A DNA stretch of 64,000 bases from Paraburkholderia sp. BCC1884. GTDB taxonomy: Bacteria > Pseudomonadota > Gammaproteobacteria > Burkholderiales > Burkholderiaceae. The notes under the pieces were generated by a model that saw only the letters and a program-made list of their open reading frames with translations, had not been told where the DNA came from and did no database searches. Positions within the stretch are counted from its first letter, which is position 1; each line of letters begins with the position of its first letter. This document shows positions 1 through 8,841 of the stretch, piece after piece. The stretch spans positions 283,344 through 347,343 of the forward strand of contig NZ_CAAJGL010000145.1 in NCBI RefSeq assembly GCF_900996225.1. Direction: 5' to 3'. The position numbers were made by a program, and so were the translations under genes.

Positions 1-158
1 ATCGGGTGATTGGCGTGCCGTTCACGCTCGATGGTCGGCGTCAGGCCGATCACGTTGCGCCGCCAACCCTCGGACAACATACCCACGACCTGCTTACCAG
101 TCTCGGTATGTCAGCGGAACAAATCGCTCAACTCAGAGAAAAGCGCTGCATCGGATAA
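1..158 (+). CDS. CaiB/BaiF family CoA-transferase, C-terminal end (partial)
   Basis: Only the last ~51 codons are in the window, read from base 3 to the TAA at 156-158. The peptide begins RVIGVPFTLDG, continues APPTLGQHTHDLL and ends in a short helix (MSAEQIAQLREKR). This APPxLGQHT..vL...G...EI..L layout is the usual C-terminus of class III (CaiB/BaiF, formyl-CoA-transferase-like) CoA-transferases. Such enzymes move CoA between carboxylic acids without free acyl phosphate. The acyl-CoA dehydrogenase starts 29 bases downstream on the same strand, so the two are probably co-transcribed, with the transferase activating the acid the dehydrogenase oxidises. The substrate cannot be told from this fragment, and the catalytic Asp lies outside the window. 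Confidence 0.75.
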   Translation, partial: RVIGVPFTLDGRRQADHVAPPTLGQHTHDLLTSLGMSAEQIAQLREKRCIG

Positions 159-187
159 AAGCCTATTTTTGCCAGGAGAACTGATTC

Positions 188-1348
188 ATGAATTTTGATT
201 ACTCTGATACAAGTGAGGAAATCCGACGTGCTGTCGGAGAACTGTGCGCCAATTATTCCAATGACTACTGGCAGCGCTGTGAAGCAGAAGAAAAGTACCC
301 CGAAGAATTCGTGGCGGCGATGACCGAAGCTGGTTGGTTGGCAGCACTTATTCCGGAAGAATATGGCGGCTCAGGTCTGCCGCTTATCGATGGTTGCGTC
401 ATCCTGGAAGAGGTAAATCGCTCCGGAGCGAATGGCGCATCGTGTCACGCACAGATGTACACGATGGCCGCGCTCCTGAATCACGGCAGCGAAGCGCAAA
501 AACGCAAATATCTACCGAGGATTGCGGATGGAAGTCTGCGATTGCAGGCATTTGGTGTCACGGAGCCTGATGCCGGTTCGAACACTTTGCGGATCAAGAC
601 ATTCGCGCGGCGCGTGAATGGCGGGTATGTGATCAACGGTCAGAAGGTCTGGACCTCCCGGTACAAACAGTCGCATATGTACCTGTTGATTGCGCGCACC
701 ACGCCTTACGAGGAGTGCAAGCGCAAGACCGACGGTCTCACGCTGTTTCTGGTCGACATCGAAAAAGCAGGCGCTTCGCTCAGTTCGACACCGATCAAGA
801 CGATGCTGAACCACCACACCAATCAGGTCTTTATCGACAATCTCGAAGTGACGGATGACGATCGCATCGGCGAAGAAGGGAAGGGCTTCTCGTATCTGCT
901 CGATTCGCTGAATTCGGAACGCTTGCTTGTCAGCAGCGAATCGCTTGGCGACGGAAAATGGTTCGTTGAGCATGCCTCACGCTATGCCGGAGAGCGCGTC
1001 GTGTTCGACCGTCCAATCGGGGCCAACCAGGGCGTGCAGTTCCCGATCGCGCGCGCGCATATGAACCTGCAGGCCGCGGAGTTGATGCGAAACAAGGCAG
1101 CCGCGCTATTCGATGCACAAAAGCCGTGTGGTCCGGAGTCGAACATGGCCAAGTATCTGTGCACGGAAGCATCATGGGAAGCCGCCGAGGCCGCCATGCT
1201 CACGTTCGGCGGCAATGGCGTGGCCTGTGAATACAACGTAGAGCGTAAGTGGAAAGAGGCACGACTATTTCGTATCGCGCCGATTTCCAACAACCTCGTT
1301 CTGGCTCAGGTGGCGCAGCATCAACTGGGTATGCCCCGGTCCTATTGA
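188..1348 (+). CDS. acyl-CoA dehydrogenase family protein
   Basis: A 386-residue flavoprotein of normal length for the family; it would oxidise an acyl-CoA to an enoyl-CoA, passing electrons through FAD to ETF. The N-terminal helical domain is followed by the FAD-contacting stretch VTEPDAGSN at about residues 123-131. The C-terminal helical domain contains LTFGGNGVACEYNVER and ends LGMPRSY. The ATG at 188 has a good ribosome site (AGGAG, 181 region). Odd point: the short/medium-chain catalytic Glu normally sits in a YEGT-like segment after the last motif, but here the segment reads RIAPISNN, so the base must lie elsewhere or chemistry differs. It sits between a CaiB-type CoA-transferase and an MmgE/PrpD gene, suggesting degradation of a dicarboxylic or branched acid. 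Confidence 0.88.
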   Translation: MNFDYSDTSEEIRRAVGELCANYSNDYWQRCEAEEKYPEEFVAAMTEAGWLAALIPEEYGGSGLPLIDGCVILEEVNRSGANGASCHAQMYTMAALLNHGSEAQKRKYLPRIADGSLRLQAFGVTEPDAGSNTLRIKTFARRVNGGYVINGQKVWTSRYKQSHMYLLIARTTPYEECKRKTDGLTLFLVDIEKAGASLSSTPIKTMLNHHTNQVFIDNLEVTDDDRIGEEGKGFSYLLDSLNSERLLVSSESLGDGKWFVEHASRYAGERVVFDRPIGANQGVQFPIARAHMNLQAAELMRNKAAALFDAQKPCGPESNMAKYLCTEASWEAAEAAMLTFGGNGVACEYNVERKWKEARLFRIAPISNNLVLAQVAQHQLGMPRSY

Positions 1349-1462
1349 TGCGTTCGCAAACCGCCAGGGCCTGGCGCTGAATCACGCCAACTACTGATTC
1401 GGTCCGTGCACGCCGTGAGTGGTGCTGGCCGGATACTGCATTGAATGTTCGAGAGAGTGCAT

Positions 1463-2869
1463 ATGGCTAAGTCTTTTTCCGAGGAAGTGGTCGCCTTTAT
1501 TCGTCGCGACAGCGGTGATGTCATGACGTCGAAGGTGCGGACGCTCACGCTGCGCGCATTGCTGGACACGGTCGGCGTGACCCTTGCTGGCGGTTTGGAT
1601 CCCGGCGTGCGCAGCCTCGGGAAATCGCTCGACGAGGTATCGGCAGACCGCGCGGGGGTCACTTCGCCGTGGAGCGGTCGCCGCCATGCGCCAAACGATG
1701 CTGCATTGTTGTTCGGCATGGCCTCGCACATGCTGGATTACGACGACGTCAGCATGTTGTCCATCTGCCATCCGAGCGCACCCGTGGACAGCGCGTTGAT
1801 CGCTGCAATACTGGGCGGCGTCACGCAGCGAGCGATCAGCGGATCACAATTGATCGCAGCGCACGCGATCGGCACCGAGGTCATGATTCGGCTGGGCCAG
1901 GTGATGGGCGGCAGGCACTACGCACTCGGCTTTCATGCGACGGGTACCCTGGGCGTCATTGGTTCGGCGGCGGCGCTCGCACGCCTGCTTGAACTCGATG
2001 CTGTCGTGACCGGGCACGCACTGTCGATTGCGGCAAGCATGGCCAGCGGGTTACGCAAGAATTTCGGCAGCATGGTCAAACCTTTACATGTCGGCCTGGG
2101 TGCGTCGAACGGTTTGCGCGCGGTGCGCATGGCGATGGCCGGTGTGGAAGGAGATCTGGAAGCATTCGAGACAGGAGGTTATCTGCGCGCCTTCACGGGT
2201 GGCGAGACGGATCGGATCTCCGCGCCTGAGTTCGTGCTGGGCCAACCATTCGTGATTGAGGAACCCGGTTTCGAATGCAAGCGATACCCGTGCTGCTATA
2301 TGTTGCACAAGATGATTGAAGGTACGTTGCGCATTTCCCGTGCCGCTGGCATCAGTCTGAAAGATCTGGAGATCGCGGAGGTGCGCATGGCGCGAGGCGC
2401 TACTCAGCCGTTGATCCATCCCTATCCAAAGAGCGGCCTCAACGGCAAATTCAGCGGTCCTTACGCGGTAGCGGCGGCGCTGGCGGACGGAAATGTCGGT
2501 CTAACCAGCTTTACGGATGAAGCGGTTGCCCGCTCGCCCATCCAGGCGAGGTTGGGGGACATTCACCTTATCGAGGAAGGCGACCCGATGCCACCGGGGA
2601 CCGATCTCGGCCGCATGCCGGTCACTGTCATTCTCAGGTTGAAAGATGGTCGCGAGCTGTCGGATACCGTCACGGCATCGCCGGGATCGCCGGAGGATCC
2701 GATGACGACCGGGCAATTGCGCGAGAAGTGGTCCGATTGTCTGGCGTATGCGAGCGGTCGGCGGGATGATGCGCGCGCCGCGGCCTGGTTCGAAGAAGGA
2801 ATGGAACTCGCGGCTGTGTCGACAGTCGCGCCGTGGTTCGAGAAAGTTTTCGGCGCCGTCCGCGACTGA
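1463..2869 (+). CDS. MmgE/PrpD family protein
   Basis: About 468 residues. It is recognisable by HMLDYDDVSML followed by HPSAPVDSALIAA near residues 87-110, the repeated Ala/Gly-rich helices (FHATGTLGVIGSAAALA) and a C-terminal domain with KRYPCCYMLHK. The family includes 2-methylcitrate dehydratase (PrpD), cis-aconitate decarboxylase and iminodisuccinate epimerase; many members near CoA-transferases and acyl-CoA dehydrogenases have no assigned reaction. I chose the ATG at 1463 because a GAGAG lies 7 bases upstream; an in-frame ATG at 1445 would add six residues. The gene follows the dehydrogenase by 114 bases and is probably in the same operon. The prpB and prpC genes of the methylcitrate cycle are not nearby, so a PrpD role is unlikely. 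Confidence 0.85.
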   Translation: MAKSFSEEVVAFIRRDSGDVMTSKVRTLTLRALLDTVGVTLAGGLDPGVRSLGKSLDEVSADRAGVTSPWSGRRHAPNDAALLFGMASHMLDYDDVSMLSICHPSAPVDSALIAAILGGVTQRAISGSQLIAAHAIGTEVMIRLGQVMGGRHYALGFHATGTLGVIGSAAALARLLELDAVVTGHALSIAASMASGLRKNFGSMVKPLHVGLGASNGLRAVRMAMAGVEGDLEAFETGGYLRAFTGGETDRISAPEFVLGQPFVIEEPGFECKRYPCCYMLHKMIEGTLRISRAAGISLKDLEIAEVRMARGATQPLIHPYPKSGLNGKFSGPYAVAAALADGNVGLTSFTDEAVARSPIQARLGDIHLIEEGDPMPPGTDLGRMPVTVILRLKDGRELSDTVTASPGSPEDPMTTGQLREKWSDCLAYASGRRDDARAAAWFEEGMELAAVSTVAPWFEKVFGAVRD

Positions 2870-3028
2870 CGAGTAGGGGCCGTCCACGTTATCTGCAAAG
2901 CGAACGCCGATATCAGCGTCGGCGTGTGCGTTTCAGCCGGGGATGACCTGTCTTTGTGCGCTGCTGGTGCACGGAACTATCCATTCCATGAATGGCATGG
3001 AGTTTTGCCTTTTATCCGGAGACAAACC

Positions 3029-3886
3029 ATGAATGAGTCGAACGCAGTTGCACATCCGCATGAGCATGCCGAAGCGAGCAACAACAATGGATCGGTACTT
3101 GGCATGGCGGCAGAAGGAGAGAACGTTTCTCGCCCAATCCGCGAACTAGTGTCGGAAGTGGAGTGGGAAACGAGGGTAAATCTGGCGGCTGCATACCGAT
3201 TGATGGTGAAGTACGGAATGACAGACATGATTTACAACCACATCACAGCTCGTCTTCCCGATCGAACTGACGAGTTTCTGATCAATGCATACGGCCTGCA
3301 CTACAGCGAAATCACCGCCTCTAATTTGCATCGCGTGAATCATGACGGCGAAATCACGATGCGCGGAAACAGTCACTATGGAATCAACTATCCAGGGTTC
3401 ATCATTCATGGTGCCGTGCATCTGGCTCGTCCCGATGTCAATTGCGTGATACATACGCACACCCGAGCAGGCATTGCTGTATCGGCAATGAGTGTCGGGG
3501 TCCTGCCATTGAGCCTGTTCGGCATGCGATTCGCGAAAAATATCGGCTATCACGATTGCGAGGGAACCGTCGTGAAAATGGATGAACGCGAAACTCTTGC
3601 GCGAGATTTAGGCGGTCACGACGTGATGATGCTACGCAACCATGGATTGATCGCGTGCGGCCCCACCATTGCACAGGCTTTCAACACACATTACATGTTG
3701 GAGACGGCATGCAAGATTCAGGTGGATGCTATGTGTTCCGGTACCGAACTGGTCATGCCGCCGGACGAAGTGGTGCAAGAGACGGCGCGTCTGTTTCAAC
3801 CAGGCGTGCGGCGCGCCTACGGTGTGATGGAGTGGGAAGCGATGCTTCGCTTGCTGGATCGCGAAGATCCCGCCTATCGGGAGTGA
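3029..3886 (+). CDS. class II aldolase/adducin family protein
   Basis: A 285-residue protein. Its metal site is visible as IHTHTRAG (two His) and RNHGLIACG (third His), and the family opening YNHITARLP is also present. Members cleave or epimerise sugar phosphates, or act as decarboxylase/aldolases on small hydroxy acids, using a divalent metal. An upstream in-frame start at 2924 exists, but ATG 3029 has GGAGA 6-8 bases before it and begins just before the conserved region; the first ~45 residues (to about VEWETRVN) look like a poorly conserved tail. It is the last plus-strand gene of the catabolic cluster and converges with the 2-hydroxyacid dehydrogenase. The substrate is unknown. Confidence 0.85.
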   Translation: MNESNAVAHPHEHAEASNNNGSVLGMAAEGENVSRPIRELVSEVEWETRVNLAAAYRLMVKYGMTDMIYNHITARLPDRTDEFLINAYGLHYSEITASNLHRVNHDGEITMRGNSHYGINYPGFIIHGAVHLARPDVNCVIHTHTRAGIAVSAMSVGVLPLSLFGMRFAKNIGYHDCEGTVVKMDERETLARDLGGHDVMMLRNHGLIACGPTIAQAFNTHYMLETACKIQVDAMCSGTELVMPPDEVVQETARLFQPGVRRAYGVMEWEAMLRLLDREDPAYRE

Positions 3887-4012
3887 GGGGTCCTCTAACA
3901 TGTCGCCTGCGGCGTGTCGCCACGCGCGCAAGCGAGTTAAGTGCGTGGCGCTCGTGCCGTTCTTCGGTCGGCAGAAGCGAATTCGCCTACACGAACCGCT
4001 TTTTGGAAAACC

Positions 4013-5044
4013 TTATCTGCGCACGGCTAGATGCTTAAGAGTTAGTCCGCGCACGTACGCACCCAGGTTATCAAAAAATGCGAGTTTTGCCCGCTCTTCG
4101 TTACCCTTCGATAGTGCTGCATTGTGTGGCGACATGATTACATTCTGAAGATCCCAAAGGCGGGACGTTTCAGGCAGGGGCTCCTGCGAAAATACATCCA
4201 GATAGGCGGCGCGCAACCGGCGCTCAGCCAGAGCATCACATAGCGCTGATTCGTCGATCAGAGCGCCGCGTGCAATATTGATCAACGCACAATCCGGCCG
4301 CAATGAATCGAGCAATTTGCGGCTGATCATCCCGCGTGTTTCGCTGGTTGAAGGGCACGCCAGGAAAATCCAGTCGCTGCGCTGCGCGACCAGACGAAGA
4401 TCGGCGAACGAAGCCTGTTCATCGCAATCCCGACATTGCCGTTGACCGTCACGCGTCAGGGCAATTACCCGCATGCGCAGTGCTTTACATAGTCGCGCGA
4501 TTTCGTTTCCCACAGCACCTAATCCGACGACAAGCGCAGTCTGACCTTCCAGATCGGCCGGATAGTCGTGTGTGGTCGGCGTGATCCAGTTCCTTTGACT
4601 TTTGAACTCGATAAAGCGTGGAAATCCGCGCGAGATCGCCATCATTCCGGCAATGGCAGTGTGTGCTAGCGGTATGCCCGATGCGCCTATTGAAGACGAT
4701 ACGGCGACGCCGTTCGCGATCAGTTCGTCGACCACCTCGAAGTCGCTACCTGAGGAAAACAGGTGGACGAACCGCAACCGACGACTGGCCTTGCAACAAT
4801 CGAAGAATCGCTGAGCGTGCTGCGACCAATGATTGACGATCGAATCGCTGTACACGTCGCGGGTGAACCAGGCGACCTCGGCGCCGCAATCTGAAACCGG
4901 CCTTGTGTCTTCGAGCAATACCGGAACAAGTGTTTTTCCGGCCACTGCAAGGCATTCGGCGATGCGCGACCCATTGCTCTCAAACTGGCGCGCTGACAGC
5001 AGGAGTCGTAGCTCGTTGGAAGTTTCGTGCGAGGAGGGTTTCAT
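4013..5044 (-). CDS. D-isomer-specific 2-hydroxyacid dehydrogenase
   Basis: A 343-residue NAD(P)-dependent oxidoreductase of the D-2-hydroxyacid dehydrogenase family, which interconverts a 2-keto acid and a D-2-hydroxy acid. The Rossmann glycine motif is VVGLGAVGNEIARL. The catalytic Arg is in INIARGALIDE, the Glu in DVFSQEPLP and the His in MSPHNAA, so the active site looks complete. The substrate-binding N-terminus is less typical than in glyoxylate reductases. Its ATG overlaps the stop of the upstream MFS gene by four bases (ATGA), which implies translational coupling and suggests that the imported compound is this enzyme's substrate or gives rise to it. Confidence 0.88.
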   Translation of the reverse strand: MKPSSHETSNELRLLLSARQFESNGSRIAECLAVAGKTLVPVLLEDTRPVSDCGAEVAWFTRDVYSDSIVNHWSQHAQRFFDCCKASRRLRFVHLFSSGSDFEVVDELIANGVAVSSSIGASGIPLAHTAIAGMMAISRGFPRFIEFKSQRNWITPTTHDYPADLEGQTALVVGLGAVGNEIARLCKALRMRVIALTRDGQRQCRDCDEQASFADLRLVAQRSDWIFLACPSTSETRGMISRKLLDSLRPDCALINIARGALIDESALCDALAERRLRAAYLDVFSQEPLPETSRLWDLQNVIMSPHNAALSKGNEERAKLAFFDNLGAYVRGLTLKHLAVRR

Positions 5045-6441
5045 GCCTGGTCTGTTTGTCCCGCTAACGTCGACGAGATGGCACCCGGGGAAGCGTTGAA
5101 ATGATCCGATTCGCTTTTTTCAAGCTGCTTGCCGGTGGTTTCGATGCGGCTGAGCCACACAGTGAGTGCCAGCAGGAGCTGCAAGGCAACCACTGAGTAC
5201 AGCACCATCGTCACGCCGCCGACAGTGAACAGCCACAGCACGAAGAACTGGCATCCGGCTGAGGCGAGACGCCCGGCGGTTCCGCAGACTGCCGATCCGC
5301 GCAGACGGTAGGGTGTCGCGAACAGCTCCGGTACATACGCTGCCTGTCCCACCGCGCCCAGAACATAGATGGAAGCGACCAGACAGAATCCGATCGATAA
5401 AAGCGCAGACGGAGTGGTGACATGTTGATAAGCCATGCCCAACGCAGCGGTGGTCAGACATGAGGCAATGATCGCGGGTCGTCGGCCCACCCTGTCGCTG
5501 ATGAGCGCGCCAATCAGACATCCGACGGGCGCTCCCGCTCCCATTACGGTAATCCATGTCAGCGATTTGACGATGTCGAAGCCTTGCGTGACGAAAAAGG
5601 TCGGCAGCCAGTTGAGCAATCCGTAGACGCTGTAACCGATCGTGATCAGGATCAGGCAGCCGGTCATCGTCCGGAAGATGACGTCCCTGGAGTACAGGAT
5701 CGAGATCGACGCGGGAGGCAGCACGACCGGTGCCGCGCGGGAGTAATCCGGCAACGGGACCAGTTTGCCGATTTCGGATTCAATACGGCTCAGGACGGCT
5801 TCTGCCTCTGCATGGCGTCCTTGTGATTCGAGCCATCGCGGCGACTCGGGCAGCGACTTGCGCATGATCCAGAGCACCCAGGCCGCCACACCTGCCAGCG
5901 CAAATAGCCAACGCCAGCTGACATAGGGAATCACCCAAAGACTGATGAACGACGAAGAGAACGCGGCGAGCCCCGAGAAGAAACACAGTAATGCGAGGAG
6001 CTTGCCGCGATACTGCGGAGGAATGAACTCCGAGAGCATTCCATAGGAGATCGCGATTTCCGCGCCCAGACCGAGGCCCATGAAGAAGCGCGTAACGCTC
6101 AGCCAGTGCATGTCCGGGACCAGGGCAGCGATCAATGAAGCAAAGCCGAAAATCGCCAGATTGATCTGATAAGAGAAGCGGCGACCATAGCGGTCTCCCA
6201 AAATTCCGGCGACTAGCGCGCCGATCGTTAGTCCGGCGAAAGTAAGCGTACCGAATAGTGCATTCAGGTTCAGTGTCGACCAGCCCGCCTTCAATAAAGC
6301 ACTAGATACTGAACTCCCCAGTGTCAAATCGAAATTATCGAGATAGATGCCTGCGCCGATCAGCCACAGCAGCCGCCAGTGAAAAGGGCTGAGGGGTAAC
6401 CGGTCCAGCCGGTTGGCGGAATAGACGTGTGGATGAATCAA
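5041..6441 (-). CDS. MFS transporter (sugar/acid porter type)
   Basis: A 466-residue, 12-helix major facilitator. The loop 2-3 motif is GDRYGRR, followed by RFFMGLGLGAEI; the second half repeats it as ISDRVGRRPAI. It resembles inner-membrane proton symporters for aromatic acids and small organic acids. The most plausible start is the TTG at 6441, preceded by AGGAG; no ATG lies close to the conserved N-terminus. It is the first gene of a two-gene operon with the 2-hydroxyacid dehydrogenase and probably imports the substrate of this cluster. The substrate is inferred from context only. Confidence 0.85.
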   Translation of the reverse strand: MIHPHVYSANRLDRLPLSPFHWRLLWLIGAGIYLDNFDLTLGSSVSSALLKAGWSTLNLNALFGTLTFAGLTIGALVAGILGDRYGRRFSYQINLAIFGFASLIAALVPDMHWLSVTRFFMGLGLGAEIAISYGMLSEFIPPQYRGKLLALLCFFSGLAAFSSSFISLWVIPYVSWRWLFALAGVAAWVLWIMRKSLPESPRWLESQGRHAEAEAVLSRIESEIGKLVPLPDYSRAAPVVLPPASISILYSRDVIFRTMTGCLILITIGYSVYGLLNWLPTFFVTQGFDIVKSLTWITVMGAGAPVGCLIGALISDRVGRRPAIIASCLTTAALGMAYQHVTTPSALLSIGFCLVASIYVLGAVGQAAYVPELFATPYRLRGSAVCGTAGRLASAGCQFFVLWLFTVGGVTMVLYSVVALQLLLALTVWLSRIETTGKQLEKSESDHFNASPGAISSTLAGQTDQA

Positions 6442-7020
6442 AGGATTCTCCTACGCATAGGTTAGACGGAAAGGAAAGCAGCTTGCCTGCTCACTTGTCC
6501 GTACAATCAACCAAGCTGGACTGACGCGCAATACGGCATAACCCGAAGCTACCTCGCTGGATGCCGTGTCCAGGAGAGGTAAGTGGCCGGCGGCAGGTAG
6601 ATTTTCGGCGCGAGAGCGACTTGCCCGGAGTAGAGGAGCCCACCGGTCAGGGCGCGCTCGTGGTTGCGCTTTATTCGAATGAAAAATGGGACACCGTTTT
6701 CATTCGTCAGGGACCCGCATCGGGGTTCGTTGCACGAAATGGTCGATATGCAAAGCATATGCGGATGTCGGAGGCGGCGCGATGCGCGGCCCGGCCGCGT
6801 GAGTAGCTTGCGACAGTGTCTCGAGGATTTTGGTGACAGGAGGCTGACCGCGCCGCACATGGTCGCAAACGACGTGATCCGTGTTACATGAAAGCACGCG
6901 CCGTATTACGCCATACAACGGTCGACCGCGAACGGCCGGGGTAGGAGATGGTTCGGGCAAGCGGGCCGGCGATCAGCAATCCACAACGGATACGTGAGCT
7001 TAAGGTTGCCGGCGCGCAGA
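6442..7020. other. gene-free stretch with one copy of a dispersed repeat
   Basis: No gene is convincing in these 579 bases; short open frames lack ribosome sites and family features. The stretch holds the promoter side of the MFS operon (right after 6441) and the first copy of a ~132-bp repeat found again at 8253. On the minus strand both repeat copies end an open frame with the same peptide, MRVPDE-stop, so the repeat may carry the 3' end of a lost gene or mobile element. Confidence 0.5.
6633..6764. repeat. dispersed direct repeat, copy 1
   Basis: About 132 bases that match 8253-8384 in the same orientation with scattered substitutions and small indels. The core from 6688 to 6720 (GGGACACCG to GACCCGCAT) is identical in both copies. 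Inside lies a dyad, CGAATGAAAA and TTTTCATTCG separated by 11 bases (6676-6706), perfect over 10 bases in this copy. The pair brackets the GntR regulator. It may be the end of an unrecognised insertion element or a recombination scar. Confidence 0.7.
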
Positions 7021-7779
7021 TCAGGTTTCCTGAACGCGCACCCGCATGCTGTATTCAAATTTGTCTGAAGGGTGCAGCGTTCGCGAAACTTCGATCAGGT
7101 TGCCGTTTCGACCAAAATAGCGACGCTCGATGCACATCACAGCTTCGCCAACAGCGATGCTCAGCGCTGCCGCGTGAACCGCATCGACTTTGGCGATCTG
7201 GATGTTCTGAAGTATTTCTGTTACCGACTCGCCCATTTTGCGTTCGATTAATGAAAATATCGTTTCGCGCGACGCGTCGAGTTCATCGAGGACGTGCCCA
7301 TAGACATAGGGCAAGAGAATGGTTGAACTGGCGATCGGGTCGTCGGTTTCAGGCTCGCGGCGAATTGTCTGGACTTGCCACCATACTTCTCCTTCCTTAC
7401 GCCCTAGCCACTCTGACTGCGCGGGGTTCAGTCGGATCTCCTCACGGCTTATAACGTGAACCTTGGTATTCGCAGCGTATTGCAGCAAGTGTTGCAGGGA
7501 ATCGAATGTGTATCCAAAGCGATGGAACGGCGCGGCAGCGCATACCAAGCTTCGCACGCCCTGACCGCCGGTGATAAGACCAAGCGTGCGCAAGTGTCGC
7601 AGCGCTGCACGAACTGTCTGCCGGCTGACGGCCAAGGAAAGTGCAAGTTCAGGTTCGGATGGAAGCTGCGCGCCGATAGGATATTTTCCGGAAACGATGT
7701 CATGCATCAGGCTACGGGCAACTACTGCGTGTTTCGTATTGCCGGAGATGACCGATGGGACTTCTTGGCTAGCGCTCAT
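7021..7779 (-). CDS. GntR family transcriptional regulator, HutC/UTRA type
   Basis: A 252-residue DNA-binding regulator. The winged-helix N-terminus reads SGKYPIGAQLPSEPELALSL, then VSRQTVRAALRHL and the wing LGLITGGQGVRS (about residues 28-82). A UTRA ligand-binding domain follows, from roughly residue 95 to the end, with the typical finish IEVSRTLHPSDKFEYSMRV. UTRA regulators sense small metabolites such as sugar phosphates, histidine intermediates or phosphonates. It stands alone between two copies of a direct repeat; the nearest functional neighbours are the MFS/2-hydroxyacid dehydrogenase operon and mmsB. Either could be a target, but no operator could be matched. Confidence 0.9.
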   Translation of the reverse strand: MSASQEVPSVISGNTKHAVVARSLMHDIVSGKYPIGAQLPSEPELALSLAVSRQTVRAALRHLRTLGLITGGQGVRSLVCAAAPFHRFGYTFDSLQHLLQYAANTKVHVISREEIRLNPAQSEWLGRKEGEVWWQVQTIRREPETDDPIASSTILLPYVYGHVLDELDASRETIFSLIERKMGESVTEILQNIQIAKVDAVHAAALSIAVGEAVMCIERRYFGRNGNLIEVSRTLHPSDKFEYSMRVRVQET

Positions 7780-8252
7780 GTGACTTCACCTGGGGCATCG
7801 GTCGGGTGCTCATTGGGTCGGAATTTCCTGATTGTACTGTTAATTTGCACGGCCCCGCTGCGGATAGAAGGAGGGGGCAGTTAGTGGGTCCTTCGTCGCG
7901 ATACTAGTGGGCGCTTCAGCAAACCAAAACCAAGGCAGCAGCGACCGAGAATAGTCGCCCGATTACGTCAGTTAGATTTCAGCAAGGCAACCGTTCGTAG
8001 TAGCGTGTAGTTCCCGCTAAAACGAGCTAACGGTGGAAAGCTCAACTCCTGCGCGAATGTCAGATCCCGCCACAAAACAAGTATGTGTCGCGTGGAGCTC
8101 TCAACGTACCCCGCATGATGTGCATGCCGAGCCGATGCCACAGCACCGGGCGCATGACAATGCGGGTGCAGGGCAATGGCGTTGTGCTGATAGGCAGGAG
8201 CGCTACACCGTAACCTGCTGCGACCAGGCTCCTGATCGCATCGTCGTGAGTG

Positions 8253-8384
8253 GAGGAGCCCCCCGTCAGTCAGGGTGAGCTCGCTGTTGCGCTTTGTTCC
8301 AATGAAAAACGGGACACCGTTTTCATTCGTCAGGGACCCGCATCAGGGATCGTCGCACGAAATGGTTGACTGCAAAGCATGCGG
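8253..8384. repeat. dispersed direct repeat, copy 2
   Basis: Matches 6633-6764, offset by 1620 bases, in the same orientation. The dyad here is AATGAAAA and TTTTCATT (8301-8327), eight bases per arm; the outer pairs present in copy 1 are broken. One edge abuts the decayed transketolase sequence. No target-site duplication or transposase was recognised. Confidence 0.7.
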
Positions 8385-8389
8385 TTTGG

Positions 8390-8841
8390 GCGACGAAACT
8401 GATGCCTTGGGCTATTTGTGGCCAGGTGTACGCAACGCACTAGCGTCGAGAAACTGGTGTGGCAACGCGACCTGGCGGAACTCCGGCGCAACACGTGCGT
8501 GCGCCGGCGTGCACGCCGCCGCTTCGGGAGGCCGCCACCGCGCTATAGTTTTCTGCGACGATCACCAGACGCCCGGGCTAGCTGCATTGCTCGATGAGCA
8601 TGGATTCATCCAGCGGCTTGATGATTTTGGCACGGGTAGGATGGCATCGCTCGCCGAATCATCGTCGAGCAGCTTCGCTTGGCCGTGCTCGAATGTGTAG
8701 TGACATTCGTCAAGTTCGACCGGGACCTTACCGCACAACAGCCGCCTATACACGGGGCCATTCTGTGTAGCAATTGCGCTGGCCTGCTCGGTATCGATCG
8801 CATCGCAAGGATGGACGATCGTCAGGGTTAGGGATGCCGCG
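8390..8841 (-). pseudogene. transketolase C-terminal subunit remnant
   Basis: Reading the minus strand in shifting frames gives successive pieces of a transketolase C-terminal subunit. First comes RGIPN, then after a frameshift LTIVHPCDAIDTEQA, GPVYRRLLCGKVPVELDE and YTFEHGQAKLL. After another shift it reads KIIKPLDESMLIEQ, an in-frame TAG (8578-8580) and GRLVIVAENY; a further frame gives FRQVALPHQFLDASAL. Intact homologues have this order (EPCDA..TEQAV, GPVYMRLLRGKVP, PLDE, VVVAEN, FRQIALPDEFL). The thiamine-pyrophosphate-binding front end is absent. With at least three frame changes and a stop it cannot be functional. It ends at the second direct repeat, which suggests rearrangement removed its neighbours. 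Confidence 0.78.

Noticed and set aside
3887..4012. Small gene between the aldolase and the 2-hydroxyacid dehydrogenase
   Set aside because: The short frames there overlap the convergent 3' ends and lack ribosome sites.
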